A stretch of DNA of 64,000 nt from Xanthomarina gelatinilytica (GTDB lineage Bacteria; Bacteroidota; Bacteroidia; Flavobacteriales; Flavobacteriaceae). The stretch spans positions 434,001 to 498,000 of the forward strand of contig NZ_ANLA01000004.1 in NCBI RefSeq assembly GCF_000348685.1, given 5' to 3'. The notes under the pieces are model-generated. The model had not been told where the DNA came from. It did not search any database and worked only from the letters and a program-made list of their open reading frames with translations. Positions within the stretch are counted from its first letter, which is position 1. Each line of letters starts with the position of its first letter. The position numbers and the translations under genes are program-made. Of the stretch, positions 33,830 to 44,400 are shown piece by piece.

Positions 33830-34906
33830 TTATTTTTTCACAAAATCAGGCCATCTATTTAAATATTCAATAAACTTTTTGCCTAATCCTTCCTTTGTAA
33901 GGTGTTCTTTTGAAACAGGAATAGCTATTGGATTAAAATTAGGATTTTCTATAACCAATTTTGGAAAGTTATGATGTAGTATAGCCGATTTCCCTATAGT
34001 TACAAAATCCACTCCAGAATCTAATATTTTTTGCACATCGGCAGCATTACTAATTTTTCCAGCAACAGTCCATTTTACATGTTTAAAATTTAAGGATTTA
34101 AAATGTTCTAATAAACTGATGTTTTGATATTTTTCTTCATAGGGCATTTTAAAACAATCCCATAAGGATAAATCAAGAAAATCAATAGCTCCATCATTGA
34201 TTAATTTCTGACAAACCCATTTTATTTCATCAATGTCCATTCCAAATCTTTCTGGAGACAATCTAACACCAAGTAAAAAATTTTCACCACATGTTTCTCT
34301 AATGGCATTAACTATTTCAAATAGAAGTCGAGACCTATTTACTAATGATCCACCATATTCATCCGTTCTTTTATTTATTTCTGAACTTAAAAATTGGGTT
34401 AAAACATATCCATGAGCACCATGAACTTCCACACCATCATAACCACATTTTTTAGCCCGAATAGCTGCTGAAATAAAATGGTCTCTTAGTTGTTTAACTT
34501 CTTCTAAAGTAAGGCCTCTTGAATTTGTTTCTTCATTATCAGAAGGGCAAACAGGTTTTTCATTTATTAATTCAGCTGGAGTTCGCATTCCAGCATGATG
34601 TAACTGAATTACAGCTAAACTTCCATGTTCTTTAATTTGAGATGCTAATTTTATGTGTCCTTCGTTTAGATCATCACTAAAAATACCTAATTGACCAGGA
34701 AACCCTTTTCCAATTTCTTGCACATGTGATGCGCATGTCATTACCAACCCAAATCCTCCTTCTGCTCTCATTGTTAACCATTTTAATTCATCTTCAGAGA
34801 GTTTGCCATTTTCATGGCTTTGTTGGTTGGTTAATGGAGCTAACATAAATCTATTTTTCATGGATTTACCACAAGGAAAATTTAAGGTTGAATTGGCATT
34901 TATCAT
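33830..34906 (-). CDS. NADH:flavin oxidoreductase (Old Yellow Enzyme family)
   Basis: 358-residue FMN-binding TIM barrel. Seen are NRFMLAPLTNQQS at the N-terminus, QLHHAGMRTPAE, the substrate-binding GVEVHGAHGYVLTQFLS, RTDEYGGSLVNRSR and the FMN phosphate region VTIGKSAILHHNFP. These enzymes reduce activated C=C bonds such as enones with NAD(P)H. No operon partner is visible. It is upstream of, and on the same strand as, the siderophore receptor, but separated from it by a 349-base promoter region. Confidence 0.9.
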   Translation of the reverse strand: MINANSTLNFPCGKSMKNRFMLAPLTNQQSHENGKLSEDELKWLTMRAEGGFGLVMTCASHVQEIGKGFPGQLGIFSDDLNEGHIKLASQIKEHGSLAVIQLHHAGMRTPAELINEKPVCPSDNEETNSRGLTLEEVKQLRDHFISAAIRAKKCGYDGVEVHGAHGYVLTQFLSSEINKRTDEYGGSLVNRSRLLFEIVNAIRETCGENFLLGVRLSPERFGMDIDEIKWVCQKLINDGAIDFLDLSLWDCFKMPYEEKYQNISLLEHFKSLNFKHVKWTVAGKISNAADVQKILDSGVDFVTIGKSAILHHNFPKLVIENPNFNPIAIPVSKEHLTKEGLGKKFIEYLNRWPDFVKK

Positions 34907-35012
34907 AATAAAATATTTTGAATGTAAATTTAAGTAGAAACTTAAATTAATACCTTTAAAAGCTATAACTTATAAAGAATTAATAATTTTTTTAAACTAA
35001 TTCTAAAAAAGA

Positions 35013-35042
35013 CCAAAAGGTATGATATTTATCATCTTTTGG
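35013..35042. promoter_or_regulatory. Bulged hairpin upstream of the 602-residue unknown gene
   Basis: CCAAAAG pairs with CTTTTGG and an inner ATGAT with ATCAT, separated by a 2-base bulge. It lies 56 bases before the ATG at 35098. No U tract follows, so it is more likely a leader structure or operator than a terminator. Confidence 0.4.
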
Positions 35043-35097
35043 CTCAGAAGGATTTCTCATATTTGTCGCTTATTTAATTTTAAAAAAAATTAAAAAG

Positions 35098-36906
35098 ATG
35101 ACTTTATCAAGATCCCTTCATACATTTCATATTCCAGTTATGGGTTTGGCTTATACCATAGATAGTCCCATTCGTGTGGCTCAATACGGTATTTCTTCTG
35201 TAATTTCTATTATAGACGATGAGCTCATGGAGAAAATGAATGCGTTTTACAGTAAAAAATTTAATTTACCCTATAGGGAGATTTCAAAAAAAGCCGAGGA
35301 TTATCGTGCCAAGCGCATTACCTCTTATTTAAATTTGGTGGACAGCATTGTTAAGGACAAGTTTGCAAAATTTAAGGCAGAACTGTCTGAGAGTAAAGAA
35401 ACTTTAGAAAATTTTTTGGCAACCTTACCTAATACATCGTCTTTTAAAGAAGGTCTTTCTGGGTTTTTAAATGAAGGTACGTTGTTAAAAGACAACATTA
35501 AAAATTATCTGGAAACACATTTAAAACCTGGAGACATTGATGTAAATATCATGACCAAAGTAGATAAGGATAATTTTGTGAAAGGCGACCCATTGCCTGT
35601 GGAATTTAACGATGCGCATGCGTCACTTCGAGGTTTTGCCGAGAGTGACTTAAACTCCTCTGTTGTGCTCTCTGCTGGTATGAATCCGAGATTGTACAGT
35701 TATTTTGAGAATTTTAAAGACTTTTTTCCAAACTCACAAGGGCAATTGACAAAGAAAATTATTTTAAAGGTTAGCGATTACCGTTCCGCTACCATACAAG
35801 GTAGGTTTTTAGCTAAAAAAGGGCTTTGGGTTTCAGAATACAGAATAGAATCCGGTTTAAATTGTGGTGGTCATGCCTTTGCCACGGAAGGCTTTTTATT
35901 GGGTCCTATTTTAGAGGAATTTAAAAATAAAAAAGAAGCTTTGATACAAGACACACACGAGGTCTTGGTTAAAGCATTGGATCAAAAAGGAATAGATGTT
36001 CCACATCAACCTTTGGATTTAAAAATTACGGTTCAAGGAGGTGTGGGAACTGCCAGTGAACACGAATTTCTTCTTGAAAATTATCAAGTGGACTCCGTAG
36101 GTTGGGGAACCCCTTTTTTGTTGGTGCCAGAAGCCACTTCCGTAGATAAGCAAACAAGGGATTTGTTGGCCAAAGCGCAAGAGAAAGACTTATACTTAAG
36201 TGGTATTTCGCCTTTAGGCGTCCCTTTTAATACTATTAAAGGAACCACCAACGAATTCTTCAAACAAAAACGTATCAATGATAACAAGGCTGGCAGTTCT
36301 TGTCCGAAGAAATTTTTGGCTTTAAGCAAGGAATTTGGTCCAGAAGGTATTTGTACAGCATCCAAAAAATATCAGGATGTGAAATTACAGGAACTGGAAA
36401 GCAAAAAGTTTGAGGTTTCACAAAATATGTACGAAAACGCTAAAGCAAAAATCACCGAAAAGGCCTGTCTTTGTGTTGGTTTGGCAAATGCGTCTTATTT
36501 AGAAAACAATATTCCCATTAAAGGTCAGGAGCAAGGTGTGGTTATTTGTCCAGGACCCAATATGGCGTATTTTGATAAAGAAGTATCCCTTTTTAACATG
36601 ATGCAACATATTTATGGAAAGGCATCTGTACTTGCAAATGTGAATAGACCCAATATGTTTGTAAAGGAATTGAAAATGTACATGGCGTATTTACAAAATG
36701 AAATAACTACAGTTTCAGAAGACATTACAAGCAAACAAATAAAAAAATGGGAAGCCTTTAAAAACAATCTGTTGGAAGGGATTACCTATTATCAGGAGTT
36801 GTTTGTTTCAAGCATTTCAAATGAAAACAAGCAAATTCAAGAAGAACTTGGTATTTATAAGCAAGAACTAACAGCCTTGATGATTCCGGAAATGGAACCG
36901 GTTTAA
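35098..36906 (+). CDS. Large conserved protein of unknown function (possible FMN/TIM-barrel-like)
   Basis: 602 residues, no signal peptide or membrane span. The N-terminus FHIPVMGLAYTIDSPIRVAQ resembles the opening strand of nitronate monooxygenase-like barrels. The middle has SGLNCGGHAFATEGFLLGPI and a glycine-rich TVQGGVGTASEHEFL followed by VDSVGWGTPFLLVPEATSVD. Cysteines cluster in GSSCPKKF, EGICTAS and KACLCVGLA, and a long helical tail follows. I cannot assign a function. It is monocistronic and converges with the pigment cluster (16-base gap). Confidence 0.7.
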   Translation: MTLSRSLHTFHIPVMGLAYTIDSPIRVAQYGISSVISIIDDELMEKMNAFYSKKFNLPYREISKKAEDYRAKRITSYLNLVDSIVKDKFAKFKAELSESKETLENFLATLPNTSSFKEGLSGFLNEGTLLKDNIKNYLETHLKPGDIDVNIMTKVDKDNFVKGDPLPVEFNDAHASLRGFAESDLNSSVVLSAGMNPRLYSYFENFKDFFPNSQGQLTKKIILKVSDYRSATIQGRFLAKKGLWVSEYRIESGLNCGGHAFATEGFLLGPILEEFKNKKEALIQDTHEVLVKALDQKGIDVPHQPLDLKITVQGGVGTASEHEFLLENYQVDSVGWGTPFLLVPEATSVDKQTRDLLAKAQEKDLYLSGISPLGVPFNTIKGTTNEFFKQKRINDNKAGSSCPKKFLALSKEFGPEGICTASKKYQDVKLQELESKKFEVSQNMYENAKAKITEKACLCVGLANASYLENNIPIKGQEQGVVICPGPNMAYFDKEVSLFNMMQHIYGKASVLANVNRPNMFVKELKMYMAYLQNEITTVSEDITSKQIKKWEAFKNNLLEGITYYQELFVSSISNENKQIQEELGIYKQELTALMIPEMEPV

Positions 36907-36922
36907 TTTCACTAAAAAATAA

Positions 36923-38221
36923 TTAAGAATCTGTTTTTCTATTATCAATTACCATCACAGGTTTTCTACTCATAATAGGGAATTGCAGTTTTTGAATAAC
37001 TTTTTTATCGTGGATTTCAATTTTTGGGGACACACGCAATTTGGCCCTAAAATGATCTTTTATTCGAGACAGCAATTTATCGGAAGGTGTTTTGGTGGCT
37101 ATTTTGATACAAATTTCGTCTGTGCAAATATTATTGTTTGAAATTTCTATAATGTAACACTCCACTTCGTTAAAATCGTTTAAAATATTATCCATGGCTG
37201 GTGGATATAAGGTCGTGCCTTTATATTTTATCATTTGTTTTTTTCTGCCTACAACAGGTCCAAGACGCATGGTGTTCCTACCACAGCCACAAGCTTCTGT
37301 ATGAGCTTGTACCATATCTCCTGTTTTAAAACGCAACAATGGCATGCCTTCAACGCCTAACGTGGTAATGGTTAATTCGCCAACATGGTTTGCTGGAACA
37401 GCTTGATCGTTTTCGTCCAAAATTTCTGCAATAATCAATTCTGGGTGATGGTGTCCACCTTGCTGTTTTTCACATTCGTTAAATGCTGTGTTCATTTCGG
37501 TGGAGGCATAGGTTGAAAACAACTTTATATTCCATTGAGAGGTTATTTTTTCGGCCAAGGTGTTCAAGGAAAAATCTTGATTGCGCAAAGGTTCTCCAAT
37601 ACAAATGGCACCTTTAACACCTGAAGTTTTTAAGTCGATATCATGTTGTTTGGCATATTCTATCAATTTCAATAAAAAAGATGGAACAGCAATTAAATAG
37701 GTAGGTTTAAATTTTAAGATGGAATCCCATTGCAATTCTGGGATGCCTGCTCCAACCCTTATTATACCTGCACCAAGTTTTCTTGCTCCAAGAAAATAGG
37801 CCAATCCTGCCATAAAACGCCTGTCTATGGTGGTCATAAGTTGCATGACATCGTTTTCCGTAACACCAGAACAAGCAAAGGAAATGGCTTCGTTATAGGC
37901 CAACCGGTTTAAATCGTTATCGGTTAAAGCAAAGGTTACAGGATCTCCCAAGGTGCCAGAAGTTGTGACATAATCAATAATTTTATTTTTTTCCACACAT
38001 AAAAAATCGTTGTTGTATTGTTGCAACTGATCTTTTGTGGTGGTAGGAATTTTGGCCAAGTCTTCTAATGAATTTATGGTATTGACATCAATATGGTGTT
38101 TTTTAAAAATACCTTGATAGTAAGGTGAATTCTTGTTTAAATACTGTAATAGGTCTTTCAGTTTCTCTTCTTGAAAGCGTTTTATGTCTTGGGATGTTGC
38201 TTGTTCTATTTTGGGAATCAT
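36923..38221 (-). CDS. AMP-dependent ligase, phenylacetate-CoA ligase-like (aryl-polyene/flexirubin cluster)
   Basis: 432 residues with the adenylate-forming core: TTSGTLGDPVTFALTD (P-loop), AICIGEPLRNQDF, YASTEMNTAFNECE and LRFKTGDM. Cys/His residues around NECEKQQGGHHHPE and EACGCGRNT resemble the metal site of PaaK-type ligases. In aryl-polyene and flexirubin loci such enzymes activate the aromatic starter acid (a coumaric-type acid). It is the last gene of the minus-strand cluster and overlaps the preceding gene by ATGA. Confidence 0.87.
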   Translation of the reverse strand: MIPKIEQATSQDIKRFQEEKLKDLLQYLNKNSPYYQGIFKKHHIDVNTINSLEDLAKIPTTTKDQLQQYNNDFLCVEKNKIIDYVTTSGTLGDPVTFALTDNDLNRLAYNEAISFACSGVTENDVMQLMTTIDRRFMAGLAYFLGARKLGAGIIRVGAGIPELQWDSILKFKPTYLIAVPSFLLKLIEYAKQHDIDLKTSGVKGAICIGEPLRNQDFSLNTLAEKITSQWNIKLFSTYASTEMNTAFNECEKQQGGHHHPELIIAEILDENDQAVPANHVGELTITTLGVEGMPLLRFKTGDMVQAHTEACGCGRNTMRLGPVVGRKKQMIKYKGTTLYPPAMDNILNDFNEVECYIIEISNNNICTDEICIKIATKTPSDKLLSRIKDHFRAKLRVSPKIEIHDKKVIQKLQFPIMSRKPVMVIDNRKTDS

Positions 38222-39888
38222 TCGTTTAATTTCCTTTTTATCTTCTTAATATACAAATCTATCTGTTCTTGGTCTGGAACGGTTGTAATTTCTTTGGTTT
38301 TTGCTTTTTCAAAAGCATTAAGGGCAGCTCTGTAATATTTTTTTTCATAATTGTATTTACCAACTAAATAATAGGCTTGCCAATATTCTGGATTAAGCTT
38401 TTGTAATTCTTCCAACATGATAGGAACTAGCTGCTCATTGTTGCTTATGGCTTTTTCAACTTGTCTGCTAAGAATGCGATAAGCTTCATAGTCCATATAG
38501 GCTTGAGTATATTGAAACTGATCTTCTTCTATGGTTAATGCTAAATTGTTCAATGGTTCTGCCTGTTTGTTTTTTGGTGCTTCGTTAAAAATGGTATTCA
38601 AGTTGTAAGCAACAAATTCACCTAATTGGTAAGGGTTTGATGACACCCAAACCAAACGCTCTGCTGGTTTAAACACAATGCCATGATGTGCCAAAAGCTG
38701 ATTTAAAGCTTTTTCATTACCATAGCCTATGGATGTATCATCCAACCCTTCTTTGTTTCGCAACATATGGACTGCAATTTCTGGAGTGAGTTTTGGTGTT
38801 TCGTTTAACAATTCTTCCATGCGTTGGTAACGATATTGCGAATGACTTTCGGCTTTGTGTTTGGTGTTTTTTTCATCATTGGCATAAGCCTCACTTTGAA
38901 AGTGATTAGAGCAAATTAACTGATTGGAGTTTTCAAGGTCATATACCCCAAAATTATTTGGAGAGACTTCTATGGTAATGGCACGATTGTCTTTGGCGCT
39001 TCCTATAAAAATGGACTCCGATACAAAAACCTGACGTTTTTTGGCAATGGCAATCGCTTCTTCAATATTGGAAGCATATTGCAAAATCTCTCGGGTAAGA
39101 ATGGAAATAGGTGTTTTTGCTACCCAAGGAATATCCGATTTTCCAGCATTGATGGTAACGGTTAGGCCTTGATTGTTCATACCAGACACCACGCCCATCA
39201 TGCCAGCCCAAGTAACAGACATGAAAGGATAGCCATTGCTGGGTTTTACAAAGGCAATTATTTTGTTTTTTGCAAAAGGGTCTCCTGCATAAAAATCGAA
39301 ATTTCTTCCAATAATCAGGTTGCCATCTTCGGTTTTGTTTCCCCATGCTGCAAAAGACGAACAACCAACAAGCATCAAATCCTGAAGCGCATGTCCTATG
39401 TCGTGTGCACTATGAAAATATAGAATCCGTAAGTAATCGTCTGCAACGTAATCGTAGGTATCTCCTGCGTATTTAGAGACACCCAATATTTCGGATTTGT
39501 ATTCTTCTGGAACGTGTAAATACATTTTTCGGTTGTACCAAGCCAGCATTTTTCGAAGTAGGTATTGCTTGAATTTAGAAGGTACCAATTCGTCCACCTT
39601 ACTTAAAAACGCATGTTCTTGTTCTTCAAAAAGCTCTTGGGTTAAACTTCCTGTATTAAGTCCTATTTGGTATGGATCTCCAGACACATACATTTCCCAT
39701 TGGCCAAATTTGTTTTTGGTGAGATAGCCTTTTTCAGTGATGAATGAACTGTCGGAAATTTTTTCCCGCTTAGGAATTTGTTGATTGTAGCTGCTAACGT
39801 CTGGAACATCTTTCAAGGATTTTGATACACCACAAGACATCAAGCTAAGCAGTAAAAATACAAGTAATATGTTAATTCTTACTTTCAT
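38218..39888 (-). CDS. C45-family autoproteolytic acyltransferase/hydrolase-like lipoprotein with TPR-like tail
   Basis: 556 residues. A lipobox (LLSLMSC, Cys near 19) predicts a lipoprotein. The nucleophile-type Cys lies in MLVGCSSFAAWG followed by LIIGRNFDFYAGD and SVTWAGMMGVVSGMNNQGL, typical of the penicillin V acylase/C45 acyl-CoA:6-APA acyltransferase fold that makes or breaks acyl amides. A helical, TPR-like segment ends the protein (about 490-545). It is coupled to both neighbours by ATGA overlaps, so it probably acts in pigment maturation; exact reaction unknown. Confidence 0.82.
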   Translation of the reverse strand: MKVRINILLVFLLLSLMSCGVSKSLKDVPDVSSYNQQIPKREKISDSSFITEKGYLTKNKFGQWEMYVSGDPYQIGLNTGSLTQELFEEQEHAFLSKVDELVPSKFKQYLLRKMLAWYNRKMYLHVPEEYKSEILGVSKYAGDTYDYVADDYLRILYFHSAHDIGHALQDLMLVGCSSFAAWGNKTEDGNLIIGRNFDFYAGDPFAKNKIIAFVKPSNGYPFMSVTWAGMMGVVSGMNNQGLTVTINAGKSDIPWVAKTPISILTREILQYASNIEEAIAIAKKRQVFVSESIFIGSAKDNRAITIEVSPNNFGVYDLENSNQLICSNHFQSEAYANDEKNTKHKAESHSQYRYQRMEELLNETPKLTPEIAVHMLRNKEGLDDTSIGYGNEKALNQLLAHHGIVFKPAERLVWVSSNPYQLGEFVAYNLNTIFNEAPKNKQAEPLNNLALTIEEDQFQYTQAYMDYEAYRILSRQVEKAISNNEQLVPIMLEELQKLNPEYWQAYYLVGKYNYEKKYYRAALNAFEKAKTKEITTVPDQEQIDLYIKKIKRKLNE

Positions 39889-41429
39889 GCCTGTTGAGGT
39901 TTTGTAGGTTTGTTGGCTTCTATAATTTTATTTAACAAATATTCCTGGCCTAGTATTTCCGAACAGGTTACCACAGCTCCAATGGTAACTCCTAAAATGC
40001 CATGCATATTTAAGCATTGTCCTGTAAACAGGAGGTTTTCTATTTTGGTTTTTGGTGAAATGAACGATTGCATGGATTTATTCACATCTTTGGCATAACC
40101 ATACATGGAACCTTTATTGGTGGCTATATAATCCCTATAGGATAAAGGTGAGGAGGTATAGGTTTCCAAAATACATTCCCTGATGTTTGGGAACTTTTTT
40201 TCTAGTTCTTTAATGATTTTTTCGGCTTTTTCCTTTTTAAATTCTTCGTAAGTTTGCCCTCTTTCATTTTTATTTGCAACAGTGTTAAAGGTGTTTGCCC
40301 AAGGTTCTACCTCTTCATAACGCATGTAGGTCATAATGGTCATGTTGTCGGCATATTCATCGTTGTTTTTTTTAATTCCCATGGAAAGCATATAGTTTTC
40401 TGGCCAAGTATCTTGGGTATAATGTTGTGCTTTCCAAACAGCATCAATTGATTTGAAATGATAATAATTTTTGTTTAAATACTTAAAACAACCCGGTTTT
40501 AATACAATATATAAGCTAAAAGCTGCAATGGTACTTTCTATGTTTTCAATTCTATTGGTATAGGATTTTCGCAATTTGCCTTCTCCAACAAGTTTTAAAG
40601 TGAGTTTTGGGTCTATGTTCGATATAAACAGGTCGCCTTCAATTTCATTACAATTTTCACACACAACGGAACGTATTTTATCTTCTTTGAATGTAAATTT
40701 TACGGCTTCATGATATTTGTACACTTCGCCTCCTGCTTCCAATAGTCTCCGTATTAAGAATTTGGTAATTTGACTGCCTCCATTTAAGCATCTGTACGCA
40801 CTTTGAATATAGGAGTTTACAGATAGCGAATGCACATAAAATGGGGTTTTGTAACCATCTCCTGCATAAAGGAAATTGGTTCCAGCCAAAACAGCTTGCA
40901 AACGTTTGTTGTTTGTTATGGATTCTAAAAACTCCCTTATTTGAAGCCTAAATACACCATCTGCATAAGGTCTGCCTAATTTTAAGCGATAGAGGGGAAA
41001 CTTATCACAAGTTTCCTTTATTTTTTCGCAATAGGCTTTGATAGCTCCAGCTTCTTCAGGAAAATCCTTAATTAAACTTTTGCTGAATCTCTCGTAGCCT
41101 TGAGCATAGTTGTATTCGTTTTCATCGTCATCAAAAGTAATCACATCAAAAGCTTCTTCATCCATTTTTTTCAAGGCCAATTCCTCCATAATCCCTAAAT
41201 AGTTGAAATATTGATAGAGGTTTTGCCCTTTGTTCAAACTGCCAATGTAATGAACTCCTGTATCGAATATGGATTTATCCCTTACAAAGGTTTGAAGGTT
41301 GCCACCATATTGCTGGTTTTTTTCCAAAACACAAACACTGTAACCTTCCTTGGCAAGAATAACGGCAGATACTAGACCTCCTAAGCCACTGCCAACTATA
41401 ACAACATCGTATTTGGATTTTGGTTTCAA
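39885..41429 (-). CDS. FAD-dependent oxidoreductase, phytoene desaturase/retinol saturase-like
   Basis: 514 residues with an N-terminal dinucleotide fold (VVIVGSGLGGLVSAVILAKE, then LEKNQQYGGNLQTF) and the C-terminal LLFTGQCLNMHGILGVTIG of the CrtI-like family. Such enzymes add or remove double bonds on polyenes. In this cluster it could desaturate the polyene or oxidise the resorcinol precursor. Translation begins at TTG (41427-41429), overlapping the TGA of the upstream gene; no nearer ATG precedes the FAD motif. Confidence 0.88.
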   Translation of the reverse strand: MKPKSKYDVVIVGSGLGGLVSAVILAKEGYSVCVLEKNQQYGGNLQTFVRDKSIFDTGVHYIGSLNKGQNLYQYFNYLGIMEELALKKMDEEAFDVITFDDDENEYNYAQGYERFSKSLIKDFPEEAGAIKAYCEKIKETCDKFPLYRLKLGRPYADGVFRLQIREFLESITNNKRLQAVLAGTNFLYAGDGYKTPFYVHSLSVNSYIQSAYRCLNGGSQITKFLIRRLLEAGGEVYKYHEAVKFTFKEDKIRSVVCENCNEIEGDLFISNIDPKLTLKLVGEGKLRKSYTNRIENIESTIAAFSLYIVLKPGCFKYLNKNYYHFKSIDAVWKAQHYTQDTWPENYMLSMGIKKNNDEYADNMTIMTYMRYEEVEPWANTFNTVANKNERGQTYEEFKKEKAEKIIKELEKKFPNIRECILETYTSSPLSYRDYIATNKGSMYGYAKDVNKSMQSFISPKTKIENLLFTGQCLNMHGILGVTIGAVVTCSEILGQEYLLNKIIEANKPTKPQQA

Positions 41430-44400
41430 ATAGTTTCTGTTTTGGTAAATATGAACAAGTTTTCTGTTTCTTGAACCACTTTAAACCCATGGTTTTTTAA
41501 AACATTTAAATATACTTCTTGATTTGCATGAAGCAAAACAATGTGTGTCACTCCATTTAAAATTAGAGTTTCCATCTGTTTGTTGTCTAACTGAAAATGA
41601 TCTAGAATAAGCACCTCTGTTTTAACATTTAAGCTGTTATCTAAGCTATCTAAAACTGAAATACGATAGTGATTATTGCTTATGTAGCTGTTTCTTATAA
41701 GGTTGCTATAAGGTTTATCATTATAGTAGGTAAGGATTTTTCTGTCTGGTTTATCCAATGCCAATAAAAAATCCAGTTGGCCACATGCTTTTGAAAAATG
41801 AAGGATGCTTGCTTTGTCGCCAACAACATCCATAATGGTTTTATAAGCTGTTTTGTTGGCCTTCAAGTCTGTTTTAACTTGTTGATAGACAGCATCACCT
41901 TTATACCTAAAATCTTCCAGGACCACTTTGTGAAAATAGGTTTCGTCTTCAACCTTGTTTCTAAAAGCTTGAAATTCCTGTTTGAAATATGAACTGATTT
42001 TCTTGGTTTTGTCTCTGGTGCTTCCTTTTAATCTATTGTCTTCAAAAGGTATTCTATCTAGAATGTTTACGGTTAAGGTGCCACTTTTTATAACAAAATT
42101 TCCCTTTGGAAGGATTTCAGAATTTCCATGAATCAATACAGGAACAAGATCCAGTTTAAACTGTTCGGCCAAAAAGAAAGCCCCTTTATGAAAACGTTTC
42201 ATTTTGTTGGTATAAGAGCGTGTGCCTTCAGGGAAAGCCATTAAACTATAACCTTGATCCACTTTTTTCTGTAAATGCGAAATCCCATTTTCTATACCAC
42301 TGGAAACCGGATAAAAACCAGCCAATTTTACGGCTTTACCAAAAAATGGTGAATTATAGACCCAATCGTTTACCAGAAAGATAATTTTTGGGTGCAGCAT
42401 ACCAATAGCCAAAATGTCTAAAAAGGAAGTATGATTGGCAATAATGATTGCTTGTTTCTCAAAGGTTTCGTTTGAATGGTTGATAACTTTTGTTTTGAAA
42501 AACGGATAAGAATCCAAAACGGATTTCATGAATTTAGACATGACTCTGTGAAACCAATTCATTTTAATTTTCATGCTTATTGGAACCACTTTCATGACTG
42601 CAATTCCAAATAAGGATAAAAACAAGCCTCCCAAACCATAATACGCAAAGGAAATGGACGAATGAACAAACATGAGTACAGGCGAAGGTCTGTTGTGCTT
42701 GCTTCCTATAAAAAAACCAAACAATATAGGTTGCAGTGCAAACGAAATAAACATGGCAGACAATATACCGATTAGGGACACCAAAGAAATACTGTGTAAT
42801 GCAGGATGTTTGGCAAAAATTAAAACGCCAACACCTAAAATAGTGGTAATTACAGAAAGTAAAATGGATGTTTTATGCGTTGGCAAGGAACGTTCCCCTG
42901 TTCGTAATTCGTGTAACAAGCCGTTGGTTATAAAAATACTGTAATCGATGCCCAAACCAAAAATAAAGGTTGAAATGATGATGTTGAAAATATTGAATTG
43001 AACGTCCAAAACTCCCATAATCCCAATGGTTAGCAACCAAGTTAAGGCAATGGGAACTATGGTTACCAAGGTTAAAGAAAAACTGCGATAAAAAACCAGG
43101 AGCAGTAATAAAACAACTATAAACGAGTATCCAACCAAACTATTGAAATCGGTTTTTAGGTTGCCCAAAAAGGTTTCGTTCATTTGCTTTCTGTCTATCA
43201 CCAAAGTATGTGGCGTTTTTTCAAATTTGCTAAAAAGGTTTTCGGTTTGTTCGTCTTTTAATTTTACCAAGGTTGTAATGGTGGTAAAACCGTCTTTGGT
43301 TGCTATGTAATCATCAGTAGAGATGGTTTTAAAAGCTTTAAAGTCGGCTATGCTCAAGGTATCAAAATCCGAATTTAAATGAGCATAGAATTCTTGAAAG
43401 CTATTGGGTTTAAATCCTAAATCCAAGCCACTTTCAATAAGGTTTTCTTGGACTGCTTGTTTTACTTCCTCTGTCCAAAAGTTTTTCCAATTGGATAAAT
43501 GTTCATGTTGGATTTCAGTAGATTTTATCAAAGCACTTATAGAGCTAAAGCCTATGATGCTGTCTTTTTCCTTAAGGTGTTTCAAGGTTGAAAAAACGCT
43601 GTCGTTTGTTTTTAAAACGTCTTGTTTGTTTGTTCCATAACTGGCAATATATACCGATTTGGAATTGATGTTTGTTAAGGCATCCAATCTGTCTTGCGCT
43701 TCCCGAAGGTTTTTCGGCTCAAAGTTTAAATTGGCCAAATCGTTATTAAACGTCACCTTATTGTAGGTAAAATAACTCATAACAAACAGTAGAACCAATC
43801 CTATTAAAACCCATTTGTTTTTATGAAGTGGATAAGCAGCCACGTTGTCAATAACTGTGGCTTTTTGTGTTTTTTTGCTTTGGTCCTTATAAACCAAAGG
43901 AATAAAAACAAGCGCAAAACTTGAAGCACCAAGCACACTTATGGCAGCAAAAAGTCCTAAGTCCTGAAGCGCTTGAGAGTCCAAAAACAGCAAACATAAA
44001 AAAGCCAATGCTGTTGTTAAGCTGCTCATTAAAATAGGCTTAGTAATTTCTTTATAGAGCGCTTTTACGTTGTTGTTGCTTCTAATATGAGTTAAAATAT
44101 GCAAAGCATAATCTAAGGTAATACCAAGCAATACAGAGCCTATTCCCAAAGAAATGGCCGAAATGTTTGTTCGTATTAAAAAGAGTAAAGCTACAGCCAA
44201 AAGCGCTCCAAACGCTGTTGGTGCAAATAAAATAAGAGGCACGCTGAGCTTTCTGTAAAAAACAATCAATATAAGCAGTAAGATGGTTATGGCTATGCCA
44301 ACCGTTAATTGAATGTCCTGTTTTATCTGTTTGGCATTGGCTACAGCTACTAAAGCGCCACCAAAGTATTCGCTGCTGACCTTTCCTTTAAATTCATGGT

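Noticed and set aside
33768-33974. Plus-strand 68-codon frame between the TonB receptor and Old Yellow Enzyme genes
   Set aside because: Mostly antisense to the end of the Old Yellow Enzyme gene; no promoter or motif supports it.
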